Below are positions 34,143 to 43,358 of a stretch of 64,000 nucleotides of DNA, piece by piece. A model generated the notes under the pieces. That model was not told where the DNA came from and made no database searches. It was given only the letters and a program-made list of their open reading frames with translations. The stretch covers positions 186,001 to 250,000 of the forward strand of contig NC_020510.1 in NCBI RefSeq assembly GCF_000348805.1, given 5' to 3'. The position numbers and the translations under genes were made by a program. Each line of letters starts with the position of its first letter. The first letter of the stretch is position 1. The stretch is from Blattabacterium cuenoti BPAA (lineage in GTDB: Bacteria; Bacteroidota; Bacteroidia; Flavobacteriales; Blattabacteriaceae).

Positions 34143-35309
34143 TTACAATATTCCTTTCGTACTAGGTATTTCAGTAGAAAAGTTTTTTTGTATTGCCATT
34201 TTCATAGCTCTTCCAAAACATTTAAAAATAGATTCTATTTTATGATGATCATTTTTTCCTATAGCATGAATATGTAAATTACATTTGGCCGATAAAGAAA
34301 AGGATTGAAAAAAATGAAAAAACATTTCAGTGGAAATGTTTCCTATTTTTTCTCTGAAAAAATTGACCTTCCAGATCAACTGACTTCTCCCTCCAAGATC
34401 TAATGCAATGGTAGATAAACTTTCGTCCATAGGAAGAGAATAAAATCCATAACGTTCTATTCCTATTTTATTTTCCAAAGCTTGATAAAAACTTTCTCCT
34501 AAAGTAATTCCGATGTCCTCTATAGTATGATGATCATCTACATGAAGGTCTCCTTTTGTTTGAATATTCAAATCTATAGAACTATGAAATGCTATTTGTT
34601 GTAGAAGATGATCAAAAAAACCCAGTCCTGTTTGAATATGAGATTTTCCCTTTCCATAAATAGAAATAGTAATTTTAACATTTGTTTCTAATGTTGTTCG
34701 TTGATGAATAAATTTTTTAGTTGTGATAGATGATAAATATTCATAAATTTCTTTCCAACTGTCCGTTTTTAACAATATTGTTTTTTTAAGATCTCTTTCT
34801 TCTATACTAGAATAGTAATCTTTTTCTTCTTTTGTTAAATTCTGATAATGATGATTATTTTTAATCCATATAGACTGACATCCTAAATTTTTAGCTAACA
34901 AAACATCTGTTAATCTATCTCCAATTACAAAAGATTTGGGAATATTGTAACAATCAGATTTTAAATAATTTGTAAGCATTCCGATACCAGGTTTTCTGTT
35001 TGGTGATTTTTCTTCTGGAAAAGTTCTATCTATATGAACAGAAGTAAAATGAATACCTTCAGTTTTTAAAATATTTAATATATGATTATGTATAGGCCAA
35101 AAAATTTTATCAGGAAATTGATCTGTTCCTAAACCATCTTGATTAGTTATCATAACTAAATCGTAATTCAATTCTTGCACGATTTTTGACAAAAAAAATA
35201 TTACTTTGGGATAAAAACGAATTTTATCAATAGAATCAATTTGATAAGTAGGAGGATTTTCTTGTATTAGAGTTCCATCTCTATCAATAAACAATATTTT
35301 TTTCATCAT
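34143..35309 (-). CDS. hisB: Bifunctional histidinol-phosphatase / imidazoleglycerol-phosphate dehydratase
   Basis: The 388-residue fusion carries out histidine steps 6 and 8. The N-terminal HAD phosphatase (1-165) has FIDRDGTLIQE with both catalytic Asp residues, and ITNQDGLG. The dehydratase half has GLGFFDHLLQQIAFHS, DDHHTIEDIGITLGE and FFQSFSLSAKCNLHIHAIGKNDHHK, which supply the metal-binding His clusters. It overlaps hisC by four bases (ATGA), with MKKILFIDRDG one codon inside as an alternative start. Confidence 0.96.
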   Translation of the reverse strand: MMKKILFIDRDGTLIQENPPTYQIDSIDKIRFYPKVIFFLSKIVQELNYDLVMITNQDGLGTDQFPDKIFWPIHNHILNILKTEGIHFTSVHIDRTFPEEKSPNRKPGIGMLTNYLKSDCYNIPKSFVIGDRLTDVLLAKNLGCQSIWIKNNHHYQNLTKEEKDYYSSIEERDLKKTILLKTDSWKEIYEYLSSITTKKFIHQRTTLETNVKITISIYGKGKSHIQTGLGFFDHLLQQIAFHSSIDLNIQTKGDLHVDDHHTIEDIGITLGESFYQALENKIGIERYGFYSLPMDESLSTIALDLGGRSQLIWKVNFFREKIGNISTEMFFHFFQSFSLSAKCNLHIHAIGKNDHHKIESIFKCFGRAMKMAIQKNFSTEIPSTKGIL

Positions 35310-36391
35310 ATTTCTCTTTTTTGAATCGAATATTTTCGAATCTGATCTATTAAATACTCATTTTCTTCATGAGTTCCTACTGTAATTCTTAAACAATTTT
35401 TACATAAAATGATTTTTGAACGATCTCTAACAAAAATTTTTTTTCTCATGAGATATTGATAAAGATTTTTTGAAGAAAAATTTATTTTTGCTAATAAAAA
35501 ATTAGCAGAACTAGGATATACTTTTTGTATGATAGGAATTTTTATTAAGGATTTTTGCATATATTCTCTTTCTGAAAGAATGTTTTTTAAATGAAAAAAA
35601 AATAAATCTTTATTTTCTAATGCTTTTAGAGCTATTTCTTGAGAAAGAAAACTGATATTGTATGGATATTTTACTTTATTCATCCACCGAATGATGGATT
35701 CAGAAGCAATAGCTATTCCTATTCGTAATCCTGCTAAACCCCAAGATTTAGAAAGCGTTTGTAAAATGATTAAATTTGGATATTTATCAATTTCCATTGA
35801 TAAAGATTTTTGATTTGAAAAATCTATGTATGCTTCATCTAAAACAACAATTCCTGTAAATTTTTTTGTTATTTCTTCTATATCTTCTCTTTTTATATCA
35901 TTTCCAGTAGGATTATTGGGAGAACAAATAAAAATAATTTTGCTATTTGGATTCAAAACTTTTTCTATTTTATCTAAATTTAATTGATAATATTCTTCTG
36001 TAAGAAAAATTTTTATAACATCCACTTCATGAATCTTTCCAGTGACTTCATACATGCCGTAAGTAGGAGGAAATATAATGGCATGATCTACTTTTGGACG
36101 AGAAAAAATACGATACACCAAATCAATAATTTCGTCACTTCCGTTTCCCAAAAATATCTGAGATGGAGAAACATTTTTAAAATCTGATATTTTTTCTTTC
36201 AATTCTTTTTGTAAAGGATCCGGATATCTGTTATAAGAATTTAAAAAAGATAAAGGAGAACCAAAAGAATTTTCATTAGCATCCAAAAAAATAGAATTTT
36301 TTTCTTTATGGTGTTCTGTTCTAGCAGACACATAAGGATCCAGACTTAAAATATTTTCTCTGATTAGAGAATTCAAATTAAATTTATTCAT
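35306..36391 (-). CDS. hisC: Histidinol-phosphate aminotransferase
   Basis: HisC transfers an amino group from glutamate to imidazole acetol phosphate. From the ATG at 36391 the protein has 361 residues and begins MNKFNLNSLIRENI, like its flavobacterial relatives; an upstream ATG at 36412, within the hisD end, would add seven residues. It shows LGNGSDEIIDLVYRIF, CSPNNPTGN, the VLDEAYIDF Asp-Ala-Tyr site and the PLP Lys in QTLSKSWGLAGLRIG. It lies between hisD and hisB in the operon. Confidence 0.96.
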   Translation of the reverse strand: MNKFNLNSLIRENILSLDPYVSARTEHHKEKNSIFLDANENSFGSPLSFLNSYNRYPDPLQKELKEKISDFKNVSPSQIFLGNGSDEIIDLVYRIFSRPKVDHAIIFPPTYGMYEVTGKIHEVDVIKIFLTEEYYQLNLDKIEKVLNPNSKIIFICSPNNPTGNDIKREDIEEITKKFTGIVVLDEAYIDFSNQKSLSMEIDKYPNLIILQTLSKSWGLAGLRIGIAIASESIIRWMNKVKYPYNISFLSQEIALKALENKDLFFFHLKNILSEREYMQKSLIKIPIIQKVYPSSANFLLAKINFSSKNLYQYLMRKKIFVRDRSKIILCKNCLRITVGTHEENEYLIDQIRKYSIQKREI

Positions 36392-36401
36392 GCATTGACA
36401 T

Positions 36402-37703
36402 TTAAAACTCATTTTTTAATCGAATATTAATAGATTTTTTATGTGCTAGTAATCCTTCTTCAGAAGATAAAATATTGATACATTCTGATAAATTTTTCAA
36501 TCCTTTCTTAGATATTTTTTGAAAAGTGATTTTTTTTATAAAACTATCTATAGATACTCCACTATAAAATTTAGCATAACCATAGGTAGGAAGCACATGA
36601 TTGGTTCCAGAAGCATAATCTCCTGCACTAACTGGAGAATAATTTCCTAAAAAAACAGATCCAGCGTTAGTAACTTTTTCCCCCCAATAAGAAGCATTTT
36701 TACAATTTATGATTAAATGTTCTGGAGCAATTTGATTGATTAGAGTCAAGCATTCATCTAAAGAAGTAAGAACAATTATTTTGCTTTTTTTCAAAGATTT
36801 TTCAACAATATCTTGTTTTTTATCAATATCTAAAAATTGTTTTTTTAATTCTTTTTTCACTTTTTCGATCCAAAATTGATTGTTTGGAGTGACTAATAGA
36901 ATATAACTATCTGGATCATGTTCTGATTGAGACAATAAATCAGACGCAACAAATTCTGGATTTGCTGTTTCATCAGCCATAATTGCTATTTCTGAAGGTC
37001 CAGCAGGTATATCTATAGAGACAATCCCTCTTTGGGATACAATTTGTTTAGCTATTGTCACATAAGAATTTCCTGGACCAAATATTTTATATACAGAAGA
37101 AATGCTTTCTGTACCATAGGCCATAGCTGCAATAGCTTGAGCTCCTCCTACCTTGTATATACGTGTAATTCCTACATATCTAGCTGTATAGAGAATAGAT
37201 GGATGAATTTCCCCATTTTTATTTGGGGGGGTACATAATATAATGTTTTTACATCCTGATAAATTTCCAGGAATTCCTAACATTAACACAGTGGAAAACA
37301 AAGGAGAAGAGCCTCCTGGGATATAAAAACCGACTTTTTCTATGGGAATAATTTTTCTCCAACAAAAAACTCCTTTTGAAATCTCTATGGGAGTCTCTTC
37401 ATGTATTTGTTTTTCATGAAAATATTTTATATTTTGATAGGCAATTTCAATAGATTTTTTGAAACAATTTGAGATTTGCATATCCGCTTTATTGAATTCT
37501 TCTTCTGTTACTTGAATATGTTTTATATCTGTATGATCATATTTTCTTGTATAAGTTTTTAAAGCGACATCTCCGTAATTTTTAACATTATCAATGATAG
37601 GAGTAACTAAATTCTTTAAATGGGAAATATTTTGTAAAGTTCTATTTGAAATAGAATTCCATATTTCGCATGTGGGATGAATATATACTTGAATCATATC
37701 CAT
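36402..37703 (-). CDS. hisD: Histidinol dehydrogenase
   Basis: HisD oxidises histidinol to histidine in two NAD-dependent steps. The 433-residue protein has FYIPGGSSPLFSTVLMLGIP, the KIFGPGNSYVTIAKQIV signature, IDIPAGPSEIAIMADE, SQSEHDPDS (zinc ligand His) and NHVLPTYGYAKFYSG. All zinc and catalytic histidines appear kept. It lies 23 bases after hisG; Met at 37697 is an equal start candidate. Confidence 0.96.
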   Translation of the reverse strand: MDMIQVYIHPTCEIWNSISNRTLQNISHLKNLVTPIIDNVKNYGDVALKTYTRKYDHTDIKHIQVTEEEFNKADMQISNCFKKSIEIAYQNIKYFHEKQIHEETPIEISKGVFCWRKIIPIEKVGFYIPGGSSPLFSTVLMLGIPGNLSGCKNIILCTPPNKNGEIHPSILYTARYVGITRIYKVGGAQAIAAMAYGTESISSVYKIFGPGNSYVTIAKQIVSQRGIVSIDIPAGPSEIAIMADETANPEFVASDLLSQSEHDPDSYILLVTPNNQFWIEKVKKELKKQFLDIDKKQDIVEKSLKKSKIIVLTSLDECLTLINQIAPEHLIINCKNASYWGEKVTNAGSVFLGNYSPVSAGDYASGTNHVLPTYGYAKFYSGVSIDSFIKKITFQKISKKGLKNLSECINILSSEEGLLAHKKSINIRLKNEF

Positions 37704-37726
37704 ATTTCTATTTTATTATTTTTTTA

Positions 37727-38584
37727 TTATAGTATAATTTTTTCTATAGGGAGTACTAATATATCTTGAGCTCCAAGTGCTTTTAAGTTTTCTATTATTC
37801 CCCAAAAATCATTTTCATTTACGACAGAATGCACAGAACTACATTCTGAATTTGCTAAAGGTAGAATAACGGGACTTTTAATTCCTGGAAGATAAGATAT
37901 TATTTTTTCTAATTTTTCATTAGAAACGTTTAATAGAATATATTTATTATTTTTAGCTTTTTTTACAGCTCTAATTCGGAATAAAAATTTTTCCATTATG
38001 ATGTTTTGTGTAGAATCTAAATGGAGATGTGAAGCTAATACCGCTTCAGATTGAAGAACCGTTTCTACTTCTTTTAATCCGTTCATAAAAAGTGTAGATC
38101 CGCTACTTACTAAATCACAAATACAATCTGCTAAACCTATTCCAGGAGCAATTTCTACTGCTCCAGAGATTTCGTGAATCTCTGCATTTATATATCTTTT
38201 TTTAAAAAATTCCCTAACCAAAAAAGGATAACTTGTAGCAATTCGTTTTCCATCCAAATCTTGGATTTTATTGTAAGATAAAGATTTAGGAACAGCTATA
38301 GAAAGTCTGCATTTTCCAAATCCCAAAGTTTCTTTTATTTTGATCCTTTTTCTTTTTTCTAAAAGAAGATTTTTTCCCACAATTCCTATATCAGCTACTC
38401 CATCTTCTAAATATTGAGGGATATCATCATCTCTAAGAAAAAGGATTTCTAGTGGAAAATTAAGAGCCGTTGTTTTTAACTTATCTATCCCAATATTAAT
38501 TTCAATACTGCAATCTTTCAGTAATTTGATAGAATCTTCATAAAGACGGCCTGATTTTTGAATTGCTATTTTAAGTTTATTCAT
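37727..38584 (-). CDS. hisG: ATP phosphoribosyltransferase (long form)
   Basis: HisG condenses ATP and PRPP, the first committed step of histidine synthesis. The 285-residue protein is the long form: KIAIQKSGRLYEDS at the N-terminus, VADIGIVGKNLL and the PRPP loop CDLVSSGSTLFMNGL. A C-terminal ACT-like regulatory domain (about 210-285) normally binds histidine as inhibitor, so feedback control is likely retained. It leads the hisGDCBHAF(IE) operon and is preceded by a promoter-like box and two hairpins (38597-38679). Confidence 0.96.
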   Translation of the reverse strand: MNKLKIAIQKSGRLYEDSIKLLKDCSIEINIGIDKLKTTALNFPLEILFLRDDDIPQYLEDGVADIGIVGKNLLLEKRKRIKIKETLGFGKCRLSIAVPKSLSYNKIQDLDGKRIATSYPFLVREFFKKRYINAEIHEISGAVEIAPGIGLADCICDLVSSGSTLFMNGLKEVETVLQSEAVLASHLHLDSTQNIIMEKFLFRIRAVKKAKNNKYILLNVSNEKLEKIISYLPGIKSPVILPLANSECSSVHSVVNENDFWGIIENLKALGAQDILVLPIEKIIL

Positions 38585-38596
38585 AATCCAATACAG

Positions 38597-38631
38597 GAAA
38601 AAATAATAAAAGCTTACAAGAGTAAGCTTTT
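38597..38631 (-). terminator. Terminator-like hairpin in the hisG leader (possible attenuator)
   Basis: A perfect 10-bp stem (AAAAGCTTAC at 38608-38617 with GTAAGCTTTT at 38622-38631, four-base loop) is followed on the minus strand by ATTATTTTTTCC. It ends only about 12 bases before the hisG ATG. No minus-strand gene ends here, so a terminator has nothing upstream to close except the his leader itself. A second 7-bp hairpin (38647-38666) lies just upstream. No His-rich leader peptide was found, so classical ribosome-coupled attenuation is not supported. Confidence 0.5.
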
Positions 38632-38671
38632 GATTTTAGTAGATTCATGCATTTTTTTTAATGCATCACAA

Positions 38672-38679
38672 CAAATATA
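38672..38679 (-). promoter_or_regulatory. Candidate TATATTTG -7 box for the his operon
   Basis: The minus strand reads TATATTTG, 87 bases upstream of hisG. Transcription starting about seven bases later would begin right before the two leader hairpins. No clear -33 TTG is present. Confidence 0.4.
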
Positions 38680-38764
38680 AAAACTATTTTGAATATTTTA
38701 TAATTAATATAATTAACCTTTGGAATTACTTAGTCTATTTTTTTTCAATACAAATTAAAAAAAA

Positions 38765-39529
38765 ATGAAAATTATCAGTTATAATATAAATGGAATTCGA
38801 TCTGGAATTAATAAAGGATTATTGAATTGGATTGAAACGAATCAACCAGATGTTTTATGTTTACAGGAAATAAAAGCTTCTCCAGAACAAATTGATACAA
38901 ATATTTTTAAAAAATTAGGTTATAATCATTATTGGGCTCCTTCAAAAAAAAGGAAAGGATATAGTGGAGTAGGAATTTTATGTAAAAAAAAACCTATTCA
39001 TGTAGAATACGGAATAGGATTGAATTCTATAGATGAAGAAGGAAGAGTATTGCGTATAGATCTAAAAAATATATCAATAATTAGTCTTTATCTTCCTTCA
39101 GGAAATGATATGATGAAAAGATTGAATTTTAAATTTTTTTTTATGAAAAATTTTTTTTTACATATAAAAAAAATAAAAAATAAATTGAATAATCTTATTA
39201 TTTGTGGAGATTATAATATTTGTCATCATGAAATTGATATTTATGATCCTATTCGGAATCAAAAAATTTCCGGTTTTTTACCGAAAGAAAGAAAGTGGAT
39301 GACTCATTTTATGAATTTAGGATTTATAGATAGTTTTAGAAGTTTTGTTCAACAAGCGCATCATTACAGTTGGTGGAGTTATCGTTATGACGCTAGAAGA
39401 AATAATAAAGGGTGGAGAATTGATTATGCTATGGTTAGTAATTCCTTAAAAAAAGAAATGAAAAATGCTTATCTCCTGCCGGAGGTTAAATTTTCAGACC
39501 ATTGTCCTGTTGTGCTAGATATTTTTTAA
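38765..39529 (+). CDS. xth: Exodeoxyribonuclease III (AP endonuclease, ExoIII/Xth family)
   Basis: This DNA-repair enzyme cleaves at abasic sites and removes 3' blocks. The 254-residue protein has MKIISYNINGIRSGINKG, the metal-binding Glu in LCLQEIKA, GDYNICHHEIDIYDP, GFIDSFR and YSWWSYRYDARRNNKGWRIDYAMVS, and the catalytic His in FSDHCPVVLDI. All catalytic motifs look intact. It is one of the few base-excision repair parts seen here and lies between the his leader and tRNA-Lys. Confidence 0.96.
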   Translation: MKIISYNINGIRSGINKGLLNWIETNQPDVLCLQEIKASPEQIDTNIFKKLGYNHYWAPSKKRKGYSGVGILCKKKPIHVEYGIGLNSIDEEGRVLRIDLKNISIISLYLPSGNDMMKRLNFKFFFMKNFFLHIKKIKNKLNNLIICGDYNICHHEIDIYDPIRNQKISGFLPKERKWMTHFMNLGFIDSFRSFVQQAHHYSWWSYRYDARRNNKGWRIDYAMVSNSLKKEMKNAYLLPEVKFSDHCPVVLDIF

Positions 39530-39544
39530 TAATAAAAGAATGAA

Positions 39545-39617
39545 TGACCTGACTGGGATTCGAACCCAGGACCCTTACATTAAAAGTGTAATGCTCTACC
39601 AGCTGAGCTATCAGGTC
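39545..39617 (-). tRNA. tRNA-Lys (anticodon UUU)
   Basis: The minus strand folds as a 73-base cloverleaf without encoded CCA. The acceptor stem is GACCTGA/TCAGGTC with discriminator A. The D arm reads TAGCTCAGCTGGTAGAGCA, the anticodon loop CTTTTAA gives UUU, and the T arm contains GGTTCGAATCC. It stands alone between xth and aroK. Confidence 0.96.
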
Positions 39618-39651
39618 TTTAATATTTTCTTAAATAGTGATTAATTAAAAG

Positions 39652-39659
39652 CAAATATA
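39652..39659 (-). promoter_or_regulatory. Candidate TATATTTG -7 box for tRNA-Lys
   Basis: TATATTTG on the minus strand ends 35 bases upstream of the tRNA-Lys 5' end. It is the same octamer found before hisG, trpE and rsmA. A matching -33 TTG was not seen. Confidence 0.4.
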
Positions 39660-39678
39660 CTATAATTTTTATGTTTTT

Positions 39679-40194
39679 ATGAAAATCACTTTAATTGGAT
39701 ATATGGGAAGTGGAAAAACTACTATAGGAAAAATGTTATCTCAAAAGTTAAATTTGAATTTTTATGATTTGGATGCTCTTCTTGTTGAAGAAAATAAAAA
39801 TGATTCTATTCTTAATCTTTTTAAGAAGAAAGGAGAACTTTTTTTTAGAAATAGAGAACATTCTCTATTAAAAACAATTTTGAAACAAAAAAATAAATAC
39901 GTTTTATCGGTTGGAGGAGGAACTCCTTGTTTTTATAACAATATCTATTTGTTAAACAAATATTCAAATACATTTTATTTGAAAACGGATAGTTATACTT
40001 TATTTAAAAGATTATTCCTAGAAAAGGATACAAGACCTTTAATTTCTCATTTATCTAAAAATGAATTATTTATATTTATTATCAAACATTTATCGAAAAG
40101 ATCATATTTTTATGAAAAATCTTTGGAAAAGATAAATGTATACGGAAAATCTAAATACGATATAGTTCAAGAAATTGTTAAATCTGTTAGTTGA
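39679..40194 (+). CDS. aroK: Shikimate kinase
   Basis: AroK phosphorylates shikimate on the way to chorismate. The 171-residue P-loop kinase has LIGYMGSGKTTIGKML (Walker A about 7-15), NFYDLDALL (shikimate-binding Asp), ELFFRNREHSLL, the VLSVGGGTPCF loop and the lid Arg in KDTRPLI. It supplies the chorismate used by the trp operon; aroA, another step, lies at the right edge of the window. tilS follows seven bases later on the same strand. Confidence 0.95.
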   Translation: MKITLIGYMGSGKTTIGKMLSQKLNLNFYDLDALLVEENKNDSILNLFKKKGELFFRNREHSLLKTILKQKNKYVLSVGGGTPCFYNNIYLLNKYSNTFYLKTDSYTLFKRLFLEKDTRPLISHLSKNELFIFIIKHLSKRSYFYEKSLEKINVYGKSKYDIVQEIVKSVS

Positions 40195-40201
40195 AATAGT
40201 C

Positions 40202-41551
40202 ATGGAAAAAATATCATATAATCATTTTTTTATAGATAAAATTAAAAAATATTTTTTTTTGAATTCTTTGAATAAAATGAAAAAAAAAGTCTGTGTGGCT
40301 GTGAGTGGAGGATTAGACAGCATGGTCCTTATCAATTTGTTACTTGATATTCCTGAAATCGAATCAGAAGTAGCACATTGTAATTTTTCATTAAGAAATC
40401 AAGAATCTAATGAAGATGAATTTTTCATAAGAAATTTTTGTGATAAACAAAATATAATATGTCATGTAAAAAAATTTGATACTTTAAATTTTTCTAAAAA
40501 ATATAAGTTATCTATACAAATGGCCGCGAGAAAACTTAGATATGATTGGTTTTCAAAACTGTTAAAAACAAATTCATATGAATACATGGTATTAGGACAT
40601 CATTTTGATGATTCTATAGAAACTTTTTTTATAAATGCTTTTAGGGGAACTGGAATTAAAGGGTTATTGGGTATTCCTGAAAAAAATAAAAAATTTATTC
40701 GTCCTCTTTCTAATTTCAATAAAAAAGAAATTTTACATTATGCAAAAATAAAAAATATAAAATGGAGATTAGATCGTAGTAATCAAAATATTAAATATTT
40801 AAGAAATAAAATTCGTTTGGTTTTATCTAGATTTTATTCTTTTTCTTTTCAGAATGGATTAAAAAGAACTATAAATCATCTTTATGATGAAAACTTTTTA
40901 ATCGAAAACAAAATAGAAGAAGTTCGTAAAGAAATTACAATAGAAAAAAAAAATGATCCATTTTTTTGGAAAATAGAATGTAAAAAGATAAAAAAATTGA
41001 ATCCTTTGTCTTTTTATTTATTTAAATTATTTTCTCCATATGGATTTAATGATATTCATAGTATGAAACATCTTATTGATGCACAATCTGGAAAACAACT
41101 TATATCCAAAATCTATAGAATTATTAAAAGCAGAAATCATTGGGTTTTAGTTTCTCATAAATTCTTATTAGAAAATCTAAATAAGATTTATATAATCCAG
41201 AATCTAAAAATTGTTAAAAAAATGTTTTTACCTGTTAATATCAAATTTTTTTTGAATCCAAAAAAAGAAAGTAAACAAAACATGTGTTTGATAGATTTTG
41301 ATAAAATTCAATTTCCATTATTATTAAGAACATGGAGAACAGGAGATTTCTTTTATCCTTTAAAAATGAAAGGAAAAAAAAAATTAAGTAAATATTATAA
41401 AGAAAAAAAATTTTCTCTTTTGAAAAAAGAACACACATGGTTATTAATTAACGGAAATGGATCTATAATTTTAATTCTAGGAAATCGTTTAGATGATAGA
41501 TTTAAGGTTACAGAAAACACAAAAAAAATATTAGGTATAACAAAAATATAA
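40202..41551 (+). CDS. tilS: tRNA(Ile)-lysidine synthase
   Basis: TilS turns the wobble C of tRNA(Ile)(CAU) into lysidine so that it reads AUA, a frequent codon in AT-rich genomes. From the ATG at 40202 the protein has 449 residues. The PP-loop ATPase signature SGGLDS is at 35-40, HCNFSLRNQES and GHHFDDSIETF follow, and the C-terminal TilS domain has RTWRTGDFFYPLKMKGKKKLSKYYKEKK. An extension upstream to 40175 overlaps aroK and is rejected. Confidence 0.95.
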   Translation: MEKISYNHFFIDKIKKYFFLNSLNKMKKKVCVAVSGGLDSMVLINLLLDIPEIESEVAHCNFSLRNQESNEDEFFIRNFCDKQNIICHVKKFDTLNFSKKYKLSIQMAARKLRYDWFSKLLKTNSYEYMVLGHHFDDSIETFFINAFRGTGIKGLLGIPEKNKKFIRPLSNFNKKEILHYAKIKNIKWRLDRSNQNIKYLRNKIRLVLSRFYSFSFQNGLKRTINHLYDENFLIENKIEEVRKEITIEKKNDPFFWKIECKKIKKLNPLSFYLFKLFSPYGFNDIHSMKHLIDAQSGKQLISKIYRIIKSRNHWVLVSHKFLLENLNKIYIIQNLKIVKKMFLPVNIKFFLNPKKESKQNMCLIDFDKIQFPLLLRTWRTGDFFYPLKMKGKKKLSKYYKEKKFSLLKKEHTWLLINGNGSIILILGNRLDDRFKVTENTKKILGITKI

Positions 41552-41631
41552 TTGAGTTATTGTCTGTCCATTTTACAATTTCAATTAGTATTTTTTTTAA
41601 TTTTGAAAAGAATTAGTTGTTCTATTTATTT

Positions 41632-42696
41632 ATGAAAATACACAATTTCAATGCAGGCCCTTCTGTTCTACCGAAAGAAGTTGTAAAAAAATCAGCTCAA
41701 TCTATAATTAATTTTAATGGTTCTGGATTATCTTTACTTGAAATTTCTCATAGAAGTATGGATTTTTTAGAAATCATCGAAAAAGCTACTTTTTTAATAA
41801 AACGTATTATGAATTTAAATGACGATTATGCTATTTTATTTCTTCAAGGAGGAGCTACATTACAATTTTCAATGGTCCCATACAATTTAATGAATCAAGA
41901 AGCTTCTTATTTAGATACAGGATTTTGGGCTCATAACGCTATTAAAGAAGCTAAAAAATTTGGAAAAGTAAGAGTTTTATTTTCCGGTAAAAATAAAAAC
42001 TATACATATATATCAACAAATTATCATATTCCATGTGATATGGATTATTTTCATTGTACATCTAATAATACAATAGTTGGAACACAAATGAAAATCTTTC
42101 CTAGAACATCTATTCCAATAGTTTGTGATATGTCTTCTGATATTTTTAGTAGAAAATTAGATTTTTGTCAATTCGGTTTAATCTATGCTTCGGCACAAAA
42201 AAATGTAAGTTCTGCAGGAATGACTATTGTAATTGTGAAAAAAAATATTTTAGGAACAATCAGAAAAAACATTCCTTCTTATATGGATTATAAAATTCAT
42301 ATACAAAATAATAGCATTTTAAATACTCCAAATGTTTTTTCTATTTATACTTCTATGTTGACTTTGAAATGGATAGAAAATCAAGGTGGTCTTTCTTTTT
42401 TGGAAAAAAACAATCAGAAAAAAGCTAAATTATTATATGATGAAATAGATCAAAATAATTTATTTGAAAATAAAATACATCAAGAAAATCGTTCTAATAT
42501 GAATGTTACCTTTTTTTTAAAAGAAAAAAATTTAGAAAAAGAATTCAATAAAATGTGGAAAAAAGAAAATATTGTAGGATTAGATGGTCATAGATATTTA
42601 GGTGGATATCGTGCTAGTATATATAATGCACTTCCATTAGAAAGTGTTCAATTTCTCATTGAAATCATGAAAGAATTTGAAAGAAAATTTTCATAA
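41632..42696 (+). CDS. serC: Phosphoserine aminotransferase
   Basis: SerC makes phosphoserine from phosphohydroxypyruvate and glutamate, and can also serve pyridoxal phosphate synthesis. From the ATG at 41632 it has 354 residues, starting MKIHNFNAGPSVLPKEVV. Other hallmarks are LEISHRSMDF, FLQGGATLQFSMVPYN, the PLP Lys in GLIYASAQKNVSSAGMTIV and GHRYLGGYRASIYNALP near the end. Its TAA overlaps the next ATG by one base, so it is translationally close to the YggS-family gene. Confidence 0.95.
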   Translation: MKIHNFNAGPSVLPKEVVKKSAQSIINFNGSGLSLLEISHRSMDFLEIIEKATFLIKRIMNLNDDYAILFLQGGATLQFSMVPYNLMNQEASYLDTGFWAHNAIKEAKKFGKVRVLFSGKNKNYTYISTNYHIPCDMDYFHCTSNNTIVGTQMKIFPRTSIPIVCDMSSDIFSRKLDFCQFGLIYASAQKNVSSAGMTIVIVKKNILGTIRKNIPSYMDYKIHIQNNSILNTPNVFSIYTSMLTLKWIENQGGLSFLEKNNQKKAKLLYDEIDQNNLFENKIHQENRSNMNVTFFLKEKNLEKEFNKMWKKENIVGLDGHRYLGGYRASIYNALPLESVQFLIEIMKEFERKFS

Positions 42697-43358
42697 TGAA
42701 TCACATAATAGAAAATAGATTTTTTAGCATAAAAAAAATGATTCCAAAAAATGTGAAAATTTTAGCCGTTTCTAAAAATCAAGAAATCTCTTCCATAGAA
42801 AAATTATACAGAATAGGACATAGAGATTTTGGAGAAAATTATATTCAAGAAATAGTGAAAAAATATAAAAAATTACCCAAAGATATTCGATGGCATATGA
42901 TTGGAAGAATACAAAGTAATAAATTAAAATATATAATACCTTTTATTCATTTAATTCATAGCGTACAAAATATAAAACAAATTAATATAATAAATAAAAT
43001 AGCGTTCAAACATAAAAAAATTATCAATTGTCTTTTACAAATTAAAATTTGTAATGAAAAAAATAAATCAGGAATCACTTCTAAAGAAGCTTCCAAAATA
43101 TTGGAAGACAAAACTTTTAAAGAGATGAAAAATATAAAAATAATAGGAATAATGGGGATGGCTTCTTTTCAAGAATTAAAAAAAGTACATAATGAATTTT
43201 CATATTTACGTAAATTATATCATGAATATCAAAATCAATACGGACATAACATTCTTTCTATGGGAATGAGCAGAGATTATAATATAGCTATAAAATATGG
43301 AAGTACAATTGTTCGGCTAGGTACTTTAATTTTTGGTAATCGAAAAAAAATTATCTAA
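42696..43358 (+). CDS. YggS/PROSC-family pyridoxal phosphate homeostasis protein
   Basis: The 220-residue single-domain PLP barrel matches the alanine-racemase-like YggS family: ILAVSKNQEISSIEKLYRIGHRDFGENYIQE carries the PLP Lys near residue 27, followed by WHMIGRIQSNKLKYI, HSVQN, GIMGMASF and LSMGMSRDYNIAIKYGSTIVRLGTLIFG. These proteins buffer free PLP rather than catalyse a known reaction. It is coupled to serC and its 3' end overlaps the convergent trpA by eight bases. Confidence 0.93.
   Translation: MNHIIENRFFSIKKMIPKNVKILAVSKNQEISSIEKLYRIGHRDFGENYIQEIVKKYKKLPKDIRWHMIGRIQSNKLKYIIPFIHLIHSVQNIKQINIINKIAFKHKKIINCLLQIKICNEKNKSGITSKEASKILEDKTFKEMKNIKIIGIMGMASFQELKKVHNEFSYLRKLYHEYQNQYGHNILSMGMSRDYNIAIKYGSTIVRLGTLIFGNRKKII

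Noticed and set aside
38585..38680. Classical histidine leader peptide
   Set aside because: The only short frames here contain one His codon each, so there is no run of His codons as required for ribosome-coupled attenuation.
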